From contig JBFHEL010000209.1 in NCBI GenBank assembly GCA_041584155.1, positions 1 to 7,367 of the forward strand: 7,367 bases of DNA, read 5' to 3'. Under the pieces are notes generated by a model. That model made no database searches. It saw only the letters and a list, made by a program, of their open reading frames with translations, and was not told the origin of the DNA. Positions 1 through 6,416 of this stretch are shown piece by piece; positions within the stretch are counted from its first letter, which is position 1, and every line of letters starts with the position of its first letter. The translations under genes and the position numbers were made by a program. Origin of the DNA: Saccharicrinis sp041584155. Its GTDB lineage: Bacteria > Bacteroidota > Bacteroidia > Bacteroidales > Marinilabiliaceae.

Positions 1-269
1 AAAACCAGGCTATCACTCCTGAATTTGCCAAATTCCTACTCGAGCAAGGTGCCAATATCGACGAAAAAAATACCGTAAGCAAATACAAAGGATATACTCC
101 ACTTTTTTGGGCTATTCTTTCCGGAGAGACTGACATAGTGAGGTTCCTCGCTGAAAATGGAGCGAATGTAAATAATGCTGCTGAAAATGGTAAAACACCG
201 TTATCTATTGCAATAGAGTCTGGTGATGATGATATGGTTGAAATATTAAAAAATTATGGCGCCAGATAA
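1..269 (+). CDS. Ankyrin-repeat protein, C-terminal fragment (5' end outside window)
   Basis: An open frame enters from the left edge (first full codon at 3) and stops with TAA at 267-269, giving 88 residues. Two ankyrin repeats are readable. One begins GYTPLFWAILSGETDIVRFL and runs on to ENGANVN; the other begins GKTPLSIAIESGDDDMVEIL and ends at NYGAR. A weaker, earlier repeat is suggested by the segment ending FLLEQGANID. The G-x-TPL-x-x-A-I-x-x-G core and the closing NGA(N/D) turn are the family signature. Ankyrin repeats are protein-binding scaffolds, so the sequence gives no catalytic role, and the partner is unknown. The protein ends right after the last repeat with no extra domain. Because the N-terminus is missing, I cannot say whether it is secreted or how many repeats it has. 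The next gene starts 126 bp downstream on the same strand, so co-transcription is possible but unproven. The ankyrin identification is confident. Confidence 0.88.
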   Translation, partial: NQAITPEFAKFLLEQGANIDEKNTVSKYKGYTPLFWAILSGETDIVRFLAENGANVNNAAENGKTPLSIAIESGDDDMVEILKNYGAR

Positions 270-395
270 GCATTATTCATTGTATCAAACCAATATCACC
301 TCGCTAACGACAAGTTATATAACACTGGCATTTACCCGGCAAGAAAGCTGAAGAAATAACTAAAATGTAATACAAACCATTAAATAATAATAGTC

Positions 396-977
396 ATGAA
401 AAAACTTATTCTCATCACATTATCAATATTAGTAACCCTTCCTCTTTTAGGGCAATTCAAGGGAAAAATGGTATTTAAAACCATGGATAAAGAAAGACAC
501 TTTACTGTTTATTCATGCGATACAGGTTACCGTTATGATTTTGACGAAGACGGTCAAAAAGGGGCTGTTATTGTAAACGGCAATTCAAGTGAAATAATTA
601 TTCTAATGCCACAACAAAAAATGGCCATGAAAAGTCCTGCTTCCAGCCCAATGAGCATGAGCAGCGATCCGTTGAAATCGATGGAATATTACCAGGAAAG
701 TGGAATCATGAAAGAAGAAGGTATCGAAACAATTAATGGTATTAAGTGCACAAAATCTGTGCTGTACAATAAGGATAATCCCAAACAAAAAATGTTTACC
801 CTATGGTTTTCTACGCAATATAAGTTTCCCATGAAAATGGTAAATCACATAGATGGTGGTGAAGATACAGGGATGGAGATGCAGGATATAGAATCCTGGA
901 ATCCAGACCAATCAATCTTCGAAATCCCTGATGGATATCACATTATGGAAATCCCTGCCGGGATGCCCGGGCAGTAG
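396..977 (+). CDS. Secreted DUF4412-like protein
   Basis: This 193-residue protein starts MKKLILITLSILVTLPLLGQ, a classic Bacteroidota type I signal peptide with likely cleavage near G19/Q20, so the mature protein should be periplasmic or outer-membrane associated. The mature part resembles DUF4412, a family of small periplasmic proteins of unknown function. Readable landmarks are FKGKMVFKTM (21-30), a charged YRYDFDEDG stretch (45-53), the segment IIILMPQQKMAMK (67-79), INGIKCTKSVLY (113-124), LWFSTQYKFPMKM (136-148) and a C-terminal FEIPDGYHIMEIP (175-187). It is unusually rich in methionine (17 of 193), clustered at residues 71-105 and 146-162. The ATG at 396 is preceded by an A/T-rich stretch without a Shine-Dalgarno sequence, as is usual in this phylum. 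It faces the response regulator gene convergently. No catalytic motif is visible. The family call is by pattern recognition only; the secretion call is firmer. Confidence 0.8.
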   Translation: MKKLILITLSILVTLPLLGQFKGKMVFKTMDKERHFTVYSCDTGYRYDFDEDGQKGAVIVNGNSSEIIILMPQQKMAMKSPASSPMSMSSDPLKSMEYYQESGIMKEEGIETINGIKCTKSVLYNKDNPKQKMFTLWFSTQYKFPMKMVNHIDGGEDTGMEMQDIESWNPDQSIFEIPDGYHIMEIPAGMPGQ

Positions 978-1174
978 CAAACGCTCTGCTTTAAGCTTTC
1001 TGCAAGTTGGTGGCTTACCTCACTGAACAAACACAAGAACTAATTACCATTAAATAGAAGATTCAATTGAAAGGTGAATAAAAATAACAACCACTTACAA
1101 TGATCAATGCAATGGTTCTTTTTGTGAAGCAGAATTTTCATCTGCAAAATATTTATTAAGAGAGCGTTTACTGC
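971..1174. repeat. Imperfect inverted repeat flanking the convergent intergenic gap
   Basis: The left arm at 971-987 (gcagtagcaaacgctct) overlaps the stop codon of the DUF4412-like gene. The right arm at 1161-1174 (agagcgtttactgc) lies just before the stop of the response regulator. They are reverse complements over 9 + 5 bases, with 3 extra bases in the left arm, and are about 170 bp apart. The enclosed 988-1160 has no open frame worth reporting and only a weak 5-bp hairpin at 1129-1145. The repeat could be the edges of a degraded mobile repeat unit, a long-range RNA pairing between the two 3' ends, or chance. Confidence 0.3.
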
Positions 1175-1190
1175 TTATGGTAAAACAATT

Positions 1191-1820
1191 TCATATTTCC
1201 CCGTTGATAGACTTTTTAATAACCTCGGCCTTACAATGAACATGCAGTTTTTTATAAATATTTTTAATATGCGAACGTACTGTTTCAAGAGAAATAAAAC
1301 TTTTTTCTGCAATCTTTTTATAACTTAAACCATCAACCAAGCCCATAACCACCTCCTTTTCTTTCTCGGTCAAAGGAGAGGATAAGTGTTTTTTTTTGCC
1401 TTCCTGAAAATGATTAATGACTTTACGGGCTATTTGAGGCGACATAAACGAACCACCTGTGTACACCACCTCAATAGCCTTCTTAATATCTGCAAAAGGA
1501 ATATTTTTCAGCAGATAGCCCGATGCTCCAGCACATAATGAGTCAAATATTTTTTGCGAATCATGATAGATGGTGAACATAAGTATATTAATCGATGGAT
1601 ATTTCTCCTTAAGAATCTTTATCCCGCTAATACCTGACATACCAGGCAAACCAATATCCATTAGCACAATATCCGGAAGATTATGAATAAACAAAGCCGG
1701 CAAAAAAGACTCAACGGTTTCCCTGGCCAAATGGCACGACATATCCATTTGGCTGTTCAGGTAATCTTTTACACCATTTCTAATTACTTCATCATCTTCT
1801 ATTATCGCTACCCTGATCAT
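1191..1820 (-). CDS. NarL/LuxR-family DNA-binding response regulator
   Basis: This 209-residue protein is the output half of the adjacent two-component system. The N-terminal receiver domain (about 1-118) starts MIRVAIIEDDE and shows the acidic pair D9/D10, the phospho-acceptor D55 in DIVLMDIGLPGMSG, T83 and the conserved K105 in GYLLKN. A linker (about 119-148) leads to a LuxR-type helix-turn-helix (149-205): LTEKEKEVVMGLVDGLSYKK, then IAEKSFISLETVRSHIKNIY and KKLHVHCKAEVI. The second stretch includes the recognition helix ETVRSHIKNIYKKL. Phosphorylation by the sensor kinase should trigger dimerisation and DNA binding. The start was placed at the ATG whose first residues begin the receiver fold, with GGAG just upstream. 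An ATG at 1868 would add 16 residues (MIMGFQ...) without similarity to the family and would leave only 7 bp after the sensor's stop. With the chosen start the gap is 55 bp, still consistent with one transcript. The family is certain; its targets are unknown. Confidence 0.93.
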   Translation of the reverse strand: MIRVAIIEDDEVIRNGVKDYLNSQMDMSCHLARETVESFLPALFIHNLPDIVLMDIGLPGMSGISGIKILKEKYPSINILMFTIYHDSQKIFDSLCAGASGYLLKNIPFADIKKAIEVVYTGGSFMSPQIARKVINHFQEGKKKHLSSPLTEKEKEVVMGLVDGLSYKKIAEKSFISLETVRSHIKNIYKKLHVHCKAEVIKKSINGEI

Positions 1821-1875
1821 ATCTCCAATATAACAAATTAAAGGCCTGGATTGAAATCCCATTATCATGGGGTAT

Positions 1876-4800
1876 TTATAACTTATTTGTGGTCAGCAGG
1901 ATTTTCGTACCTGCATTCGATTCGATATATAAACTACCGCCAATTCGACGGGCTCTCATATACATATTTTTTATACCATTTCCTTTACTCACTTTTGATT
2001 TATCAAAGCCTCTTCCATCATCTTTAATTTCCATAAAAAAGTGTCGCTCGTCATTTTTTAAGGCAATATGTACTTCTGACGCCTGCGCATATTTAACAAT
2101 ATTCGTAAGCGCTTCTTTAAAAATATAATAGATATTCTGGCGGCAATCCACCTTAATTTTTTTGTTTTTATCTATGTTTTTTTCCGAAAACGAAATAGCA
2201 ATATCGCGTAATGAAAGTGACGAATAAGCAAAATCATACATTCTATCCAGTAAATTAGCCATGGTGTCATTACGTGTATCAATAGACCAAACAATATCGC
2301 TCATTGTATCAATCACCTCTCTACTAATTTTACCAATTTTACGGGATGCATCTAAAATAACATTTTTATCATCTGTATTCTGAATCTGCTCAGAGTGAAT
2401 ACTAATCCTCGTTAATGTCGATCCAACTTCATCATGCAAATCACTGGCTATATTTACTCTTAAGCGCTCCATCTCAATGCTACGCTTTAGTTTGTAAAGA
2501 TGTAAACTCAACAATATGCCTATTAATACCACAAGCAATATCAATTTAAACCATACCGATTGCCAGAAAGATGGAGAAATAACAATAAGCATACTGGCTT
2601 CATTTTGGCTCCATACCCCATCACTATTGGTTCCTCTAACCCTAAAGGTATATTCTCCGGGCGACAGGTTGGTATAGCTCACATAACGTCTGCCAATGAG
2701 TTCAACCCAATTCTTATCAATACCTTCCATCTTATATTTATAGCGGTTATTAATGGGATAAGAAAAATCAAGTGACGCAAACTCAAAAGAAAAAAAGTTT
2801 TGCTTATGTGTCAACCTAATAGTATCGCAATCTGGCATAAATACATGATCAAAAAAAGGCTGATTAAACACCTTAAAGGAAGTGATTTCGATGCCTGGCG
2901 AAAACTTGCTTTCCTGAATACTATCGGGCCAAAAAATATTGAATCCATTAGTTCCTCCAAACAACAATTCCCCACTCTTTAATTTTAAGCCAGCTCCTCC
3001 TGTAAACTCGTTACTCTGCAAGCCATTAAACTGAAAGTAACGTTTAACCTCTCCTGTTGAAGGATTTAATCTGCAAATACCAAAGTTTGTACTTATCCAC
3101 AAGTTGCCCTTATCATCATCCAATATGCTATAAATCACATTACTCGGCAAACCGTGTTTCATAGTATAGTTTCTAAACACTCCATCTTTATTTGTTCTAT
3201 CCATTGCAGAAAGACCACCGCTTGTTCCAACCCATAAGGTTTCTTTTCCATCTTCCGAAGTATGAAAAATAGAATGAACTATATTATCGCTCAGACTTGC
3301 GGGCAAATCAGGGTGGCTCAGGTATTGTTTAAAAACACCTGTGTGCTTATTCATTCTGCTTAATCCTCCACCCCACGATCCCAACCATAAATATTGACCT
3401 TTATTATAGATATAAAGTAAGTAATCACCTGATAGTGATGTGCTATCATTCGGAATATTTCTGTAACGGGTATATTTTTTCAACTTCAGATCAAATTTTA
3501 TCAGCCCTTTATTAAAGGTTGCAATCCAAAGAATATCATTTGCATCATAACTTAATGCATTAATGTAATTCAACCCTTCCGTATCTGCTATATCAGGTAA
3601 CTCTTTAAATTGAACAAACTCTCCTTTAGCCCGGTCAAACTTATTTAACCCTCCACCACGTGTTCCAATCCACAAATGTCGGTTTCGATCCTCTATTACC
3701 GAACTAATATTATTACTGCTCAGTCCATTCGGAAGACCCAGCTGATATTGAAACAACTGAAAACTTCCCTCTGAGGGATTAAATCTGTTGAGCCCTCCCG
3801 TTTCCGTACCTATCCATATATCATTGCTTGAGTCCTCAAAAAAGGTAGTGACCTTATTGTGATTCAGGCTGTTTTTTTCTTTTGTCAGATGTTTAAAATG
3901 ATGGAAATTCAACAATCTTGAATTATAAATATTAAGGCCTCCCGCTCCTATCCATATCAAACCCGAACGATCTTTAAAAATACAGGTAACATGATTTCCC
4001 AATAAACCTTGTGCATCATCCGGATCATGTTGAATATGACTAAACCGAACAGCATTTGTACTGATACTTAAAACATCAATGCCATGAGATACTGTCCCAA
4101 TCCATAAAGAACCATTAGTGTCCATTAACAAGGATGCTATATTATTATCCGAAATACTGTTTTTGTTTTTATCATGAAAATATGTGGTTATGGTTCCGTT
4201 CGCTTTATTATACCTGTTCAGTCCCCCTCCAAGGGTGCCAATCCAAATATTGCCCGCATGATCTCCAGTGATAGCAGTAATTTGGTTTGAGCCAACCTCA
4301 GGGGCATAAAAGTGTTTAAATTTTCTTTGCCCTGTAGCACCATTTATTGCCAACTTCGATAATCCACCCCAGGTACCAATCCACAAAACTTCCTTATCCA
4401 GATAAAGGGTACGAATAAAATCACTCGCCAGACTGCTCGGATCATCCTTTAAATGTCGAAAATGCTCAAACTCACCCGTTACTAAATGCAGCCGGTTTAA
4501 ACCACCTCCCCAGGTTCCTATCCATAAATTACCTGCATTATCTTCACATATGGATGTTGGCCTGTTTCCCGTTATACTATTGGGATTTCCCTGATCCATT
4601 AAATAACGTGTAAAAACATTTCGATGGGCGTTGTATTTGTTTAAGCCCCGCCAGGTAGCTACCCATAAATCGCCATTGCTGTCTTCAAAAATATCCCATA
4701 TCCAACTGTGCGATAAGCTTGTGCTATCGGCCCTGTCGTGCCTGAAGGTAATAAACTCATATCCATCGTAGCGGTTAAGCCCATCCTGAGTTCCCATCCA

Positions 4801-4959
4801 AATAAACCCCCTGCTATCCTGGTAAATGCAGTTAACCGTATGTTGCGACAGACCATCATTTATGGTAAGATGCCTAAAATGATTACTTTGTGTATACCCT
4901 ACCACAAAATAATGTAATAGACACACTAAAATTGCCAACTTATTAACCAACAGAAGCAT
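1876..4959 (-). CDS. Periplasmic-propeller (Reg_prop/Y_Y_Y) sensor histidine kinase
   Basis: This 1027-residue membrane sensor starts with a hydrophobic signal segment (MLLLVNKLAILVCLLHYFVVG). Residues about 36-677 hold some 14 Reg_prop blades, each about 46 residues with a (L/I)W(I/V)GT core often followed by GGGLN(R/K), enough for two seven-bladed propellers. A Y_Y_Y domain (about 714-794; YKYKMEGIDKNWVELIGRR, SYTNLSPGEYTFRVRG) leads to one membrane helix (about 802-822). The cytoplasmic part has a HisKA_3 helix with phospho-acceptor H842 in DLHDEVGST and a HATPase_c domain (about 942-1025) with N953 in KEALTNIVKYA, DDGRGFD (980-986) and GNGIKNMYMRA. The periplasmic part should sense a ligand and switch autophosphorylation and transfer to the regulator 55 bp downstream. 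Unlike hybrid HTCS proteins, it has no fused receiver or AraC domain. A TTG at 4968 would add three residues; the ATG at 4959 is preferred. Such sensors often control polysaccharide use, but no sugar-use gene is visible here, so the ligand is unknown. Confidence 0.95.
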   Translation of the reverse strand: MLLLVNKLAILVCLLHYFVVGYTQSNHFRHLTINDGLSQHTVNCIYQDSRGFIWMGTQDGLNRYDGYEFITFRHDRADSTSLSHSWIWDIFEDSNGDLWVATWRGLNKYNAHRNVFTRYLMDQGNPNSITGNRPTSICEDNAGNLWIGTWGGGLNRLHLVTGEFEHFRHLKDDPSSLASDFIRTLYLDKEVLWIGTWGGLSKLAINGATGQRKFKHFYAPEVGSNQITAITGDHAGNIWIGTLGGGLNRYNKANGTITTYFHDKNKNSISDNNIASLLMDTNGSLWIGTVSHGIDVLSISTNAVRFSHIQHDPDDAQGLLGNHVTCIFKDRSGLIWIGAGGLNIYNSRLLNFHHFKHLTKEKNSLNHNKVTTFFEDSSNDIWIGTETGGLNRFNPSEGSFQLFQYQLGLPNGLSSNNISSVIEDRNRHLWIGTRGGGLNKFDRAKGEFVQFKELPDIADTEGLNYINALSYDANDILWIATFNKGLIKFDLKLKKYTRYRNIPNDSTSLSGDYLLYIYNKGQYLWLGSWGGGLSRMNKHTGVFKQYLSHPDLPASLSDNIVHSIFHTSEDGKETLWVGTSGGLSAMDRTNKDGVFRNYTMKHGLPSNVIYSILDDDKGNLWISTNFGICRLNPSTGEVKRYFQFNGLQSNEFTGGAGLKLKSGELLFGGTNGFNIFWPDSIQESKFSPGIEITSFKVFNQPFFDHVFMPDCDTIRLTHKQNFFSFEFASLDFSYPINNRYKYKMEGIDKNWVELIGRRYVSYTNLSPGEYTFRVRGTNSDGVWSQNEASMLIVISPSFWQSVWFKLILLVVLIGILLSLHLYKLKRSIEMERLRVNIASDLHDEVGSTLTRISIHSEQIQNTDDKNVILDASRKIGKISREVIDTMSDIVWSIDTRNDTMANLLDRMYDFAYSSLSLRDIAISFSEKNIDKNKKIKVDCRQNIYYIFKEALTNIVKYAQASEVHIALKNDERHFFMEIKDDGRGFDKSKVSKGNGIKNMYMRARRIGGSLYIESNAGTKILLTTNKL

Positions 4960-5511
4960 TTTATACAAATTTCAATATAAGTTAGCTCAATTAAAAAAAA
5001 AATCCAACTCTACTTTACTATTGACCTATACTACATTATAGCGTAAATTGGTAATGCCAAAAAAATTAAAAACGAAACAACATCTTATGTTCAACCATAG
5101 TAACCATCCTATTTTTTACCCCTTAACTCCTTATCTGACCAGAAGTATTTTTATATAGGAGGACATTGAACCCAAAGCCACTAAGTTGACAGGCATATTA
5201 AAAAACAATGCCAATCGCAGAAAGAAATAGCCTGTAAAAAGAAAGCGACTTCCGATGATAAAAGAAATTAGTTTGTTATTTTAAAAATAAGTCCCGCTTA
5301 GCTGGCACTTATGACAGAAATAAAAGAGATACTGACACAGACAATACGGCTATTAATAGGGCCTGTCAGATAACTGAATATTTGCATCGTATTAATCAGG
5401 TAAAACAATAAACAGTAAAAAATACCCGAAAAGGGATGAAAATAAACATTGAACTGAGAAATATAATGGGCTTCTTTGCCTTATCTTTAGTTCCTAAAAT
5501 CAACTATCGCC
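4960..5511. other. Divergent intergenic region, about 550 bp, no gene seen
   Basis: This AT-rich stretch lies between the 5' ends of the sensor kinase (-) and the emfourin-like gene (+), so it should carry promoters for both. Toward the + gene, TATCTTTA at 5482-5489 matches the Bacteroidota -7 box TAnnTTTG except for the last base and lies 22 bp before the ATG. No TTTG is seen at the expected -33 spacing. On the kinase side the bases next to the start are a weak GAAATTTG, too close to the ATG to be a convincing promoter. Other items are an AGGAGG at 5157-5162 with no start codon behind it, a 20-codon open frame at 5311-5373 and a 6-bp inverted repeat, CTGACA (5332-5337)/TGTCAG (5364-5369), with a 26-nt spacer. 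No tRNA-like or tandem-repeat structure was recognised. The region is long for a simple promoter gap. Confidence 0.6.
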
Positions 5512-5826
5512 ATGCAAGAACCATACAGCATCCGTTTTGAACGCTCGGGAGGAGTAATGGGGCATACAATACGTACGGAAATTTCCAGAGACACATTACC
5601 TCCTCAGGAACAACTTGAATTAGACAGCCTGATAGAACACACAGGACTCTTTAGTACTGGATTTTCTGCTCATAACAACTATCCCGATCAGTCTCAGTAT
5701 ATAATTACCATTATAGATAAAAATGGCTCCCATCGTATTGCCTGTAATGAATCATCTATTCCGGATCAAATACGTCCGCTGATTAATTACCTGGAACATC
5801 ATACGAGGGTCAAAAGTAACTTATAA
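5512..5826 (+). CDS. Emfourin-like protein (protealysin-inhibitor family)
   Basis: This 104-residue protein has no signal peptide, so it is predicted to be cytoplasmic. The pattern matches the emfourin family: an N-terminal strand with the RSGG hallmark (IRFERSGGVMG, 7-17), an acidic helix (TLPPQEQLELDSLIEHTGLF, 28-47), a Y-x-I-T-I-x-D strand pair (YIITIIDKNGSHRIAC, 63-78) and a closing helix (IPDQIRPLINYL, 83-94). Emfourin is known as a protein inhibitor of the M4 thermolysin-like peptidase protealysin, usually encoded beside it. No M4 peptidase or HExxH-containing protein is encoded in this window, so the inhibitor role is inferred from family only and this copy may have another partner. 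The gene has its own likely promoter in the long upstream gap and ends in a hairpin that overlaps its stop codon, so it is probably a single-gene unit. The ATG lacks a clear Shine-Dalgarno sequence. The family call is fairly confident. Confidence 0.8.
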   Translation: MQEPYSIRFERSGGVMGHTIRTEISRDTLPPQEQLELDSLIEHTGLFSTGFSAHNNYPDQSQYIITIIDKNGSHRIACNESSIPDQIRPLINYLEHHTRVKSNL

Positions 5827-5842
5827 GCCCCTTATAATTTTT
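5821..5842 (+). terminator. Putative intrinsic terminator of the emfourin-like gene
   Basis: A perfect 7-bp stem, TTATAAG (5821-5827) pairing with CTTATAA (5831-5837), encloses a 3-base loop CCC and is followed directly by five T residues. The stop codon (5824-5826) lies within the left arm. The stem is AT-rich and therefore weak, but position, geometry and T-run are right for a terminator. A further copy of CTTATAA follows at 5843-5849. Confidence 0.55.
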
Positions 5843-5907
5843 CTTATAAAGTCTTCGCCAAAAACACATTGATTGAAGAAAAAAGATAAACAACTCAGAG
5901 TTGGTTC

Positions 5908-5915
5908 TATTTTTG
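5908..5915 (+). promoter_or_regulatory. Bacteroidota-type -7 box for the lipoprotein/barrel pair
   Basis: TATTTTTG fits the consensus TAnnTTTG exactly. It lies 39 bp before the ATG at 5955 and downstream of the preceding gene's terminator, so it would give a leader of roughly 30-40 nt. No TTTG is present at the usual -33 spacing, so the call rests on the -7 box and position. Its presence argues against a TTG start at 5901 for the downstream gene, which would place the promoter inside the coding region. Confidence 0.4.
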
Positions 5916-5954
5916 CTAATATTGCACTCGAAAATAAAATGTAAATTAATATTG

Positions 5955-6416
5955 ATGAAAATAGTTATTCAGCTTATAATAATTTTAGCTGTTATTGGTT
6001 TTATTGCCTGCGATGAAAGTGATTATTGTCTGGAAAATCAGCAGTCGGTTCAAACTACTTTTTATTCGGCTTATGACGATGACGACACAACTGTAAGTTC
6101 TGTATCTATCTATGGACTTGGCAGAAGCGATAGTCTGATATATGACTCTGTAGAAATAGACGATGCATATCTAAGCCTGTCAATGTTTTCAGATACCACA
6201 ATCTATGTGGTTGATATAGATGGATTTAAAGATACGCTGTATTTTGTACACCAAAAAGAACTGGACTTTGTATCGGAAGATTGTGGTTTTATATTCAGAT
6301 TTGATATAGACACTGTGCTTTATACAAACATCTCTTTCATCGATTCCGTGGCAGTGACCTACTCCCCTATTATTTATAATGAAGACATAGAAAATGTTGC
6401 GATATATCTTTACTAG
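5955..6416 (+). CDS. DUF6452-like lipoprotein
   Basis: This 153-residue protein starts with a short hydrophobic signal (MKIVIQLIIILAVIGFIAC) ending in a lipobox with the lipidated Cys at residue 19. The following residues are acidic (DESD), which resembles the signal used by some Bacteroidota to export lipoproteins to the cell surface; that point is inference. The body matches DUF6452 by eye: an early Cys (C25), QTTFYSAYDDDD (33-44), SIYGLGRSDSLIYDS (51-65), LSMFSDTTIYVV (75-86), DTLYFVHQKELDFVSEDCGF (93-112) and a final NVAIYLY. The two mature-region cysteines (C25 and C110) could form a disulphide. Function is unknown. The ATG at 5955 was chosen over a TTG at 5901 because it gives a proper lipoprotein signal and leaves the -7 box upstream. 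The next gene begins inside it (23-nt overlap), which points to translational coupling and a shared job. Confidence 0.82.
   Translation: MKIVIQLIIILAVIGFIACDESDYCLENQQSVQTTFYSAYDDDDTTVSSVSIYGLGRSDSLIYDSVEIDDAYLSLSMFSDTTIYVVDIDGFKDTLYFVHQKELDFVSEDCGFIFRFDIDTVLYTNISFIDSVAVTYSPIIYNEDIENVAIYLY

Noticed and set aside
1129..1145. Hairpin GCAGA/TCTGC as a terminator between the convergent genes
   Set aside because: The stem is only 5 bp with a 7-nt loop, and neither strand shows a proper T-run after it.
2560..2982. Plus-strand open frames opposite the sensor kinase
   Set aside because: They run antisense to the Y_Y_Y and last propeller blades, encode no recognisable domain and are explained as shadows of the kinase gene.
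3100..4850. Repeated DNA words such as the ccaatccaca/cctatccata type every 140 bp or so
   Set aside because: They are the codons for the (L/I)WIGT and GGGLNR cores of the propeller blades, not an independent DNA repeat or CRISPR array.
4960..4968. TTG start for the sensor kinase three codons before the ATG
   Set aside because: ATG at 4959 is the stronger start, and the three added residues bring nothing to the signal peptide.
5157..5162. Perfect AGGAGG Shine-Dalgarno-like sequence
   Set aside because: No ATG, GTG or TTG follows at a useful distance with an open frame, and the phylum seldom uses this signal.
5311..5373. Short + strand open frame of 20 codons (MTEIKEIL...)
   Set aside because: Too short, with no recognisable family, no clear ribosome binding site, and it overlaps the only inverted repeat of the gap. 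A frame of this length is expected by chance.
5901..5954. TTG-initiated N-terminal extension of the DUF6452-like gene
   Set aside because: It would bury the lipoprotein signal behind 18 extra residues and place the TATTTTTG promoter box inside the coding region.
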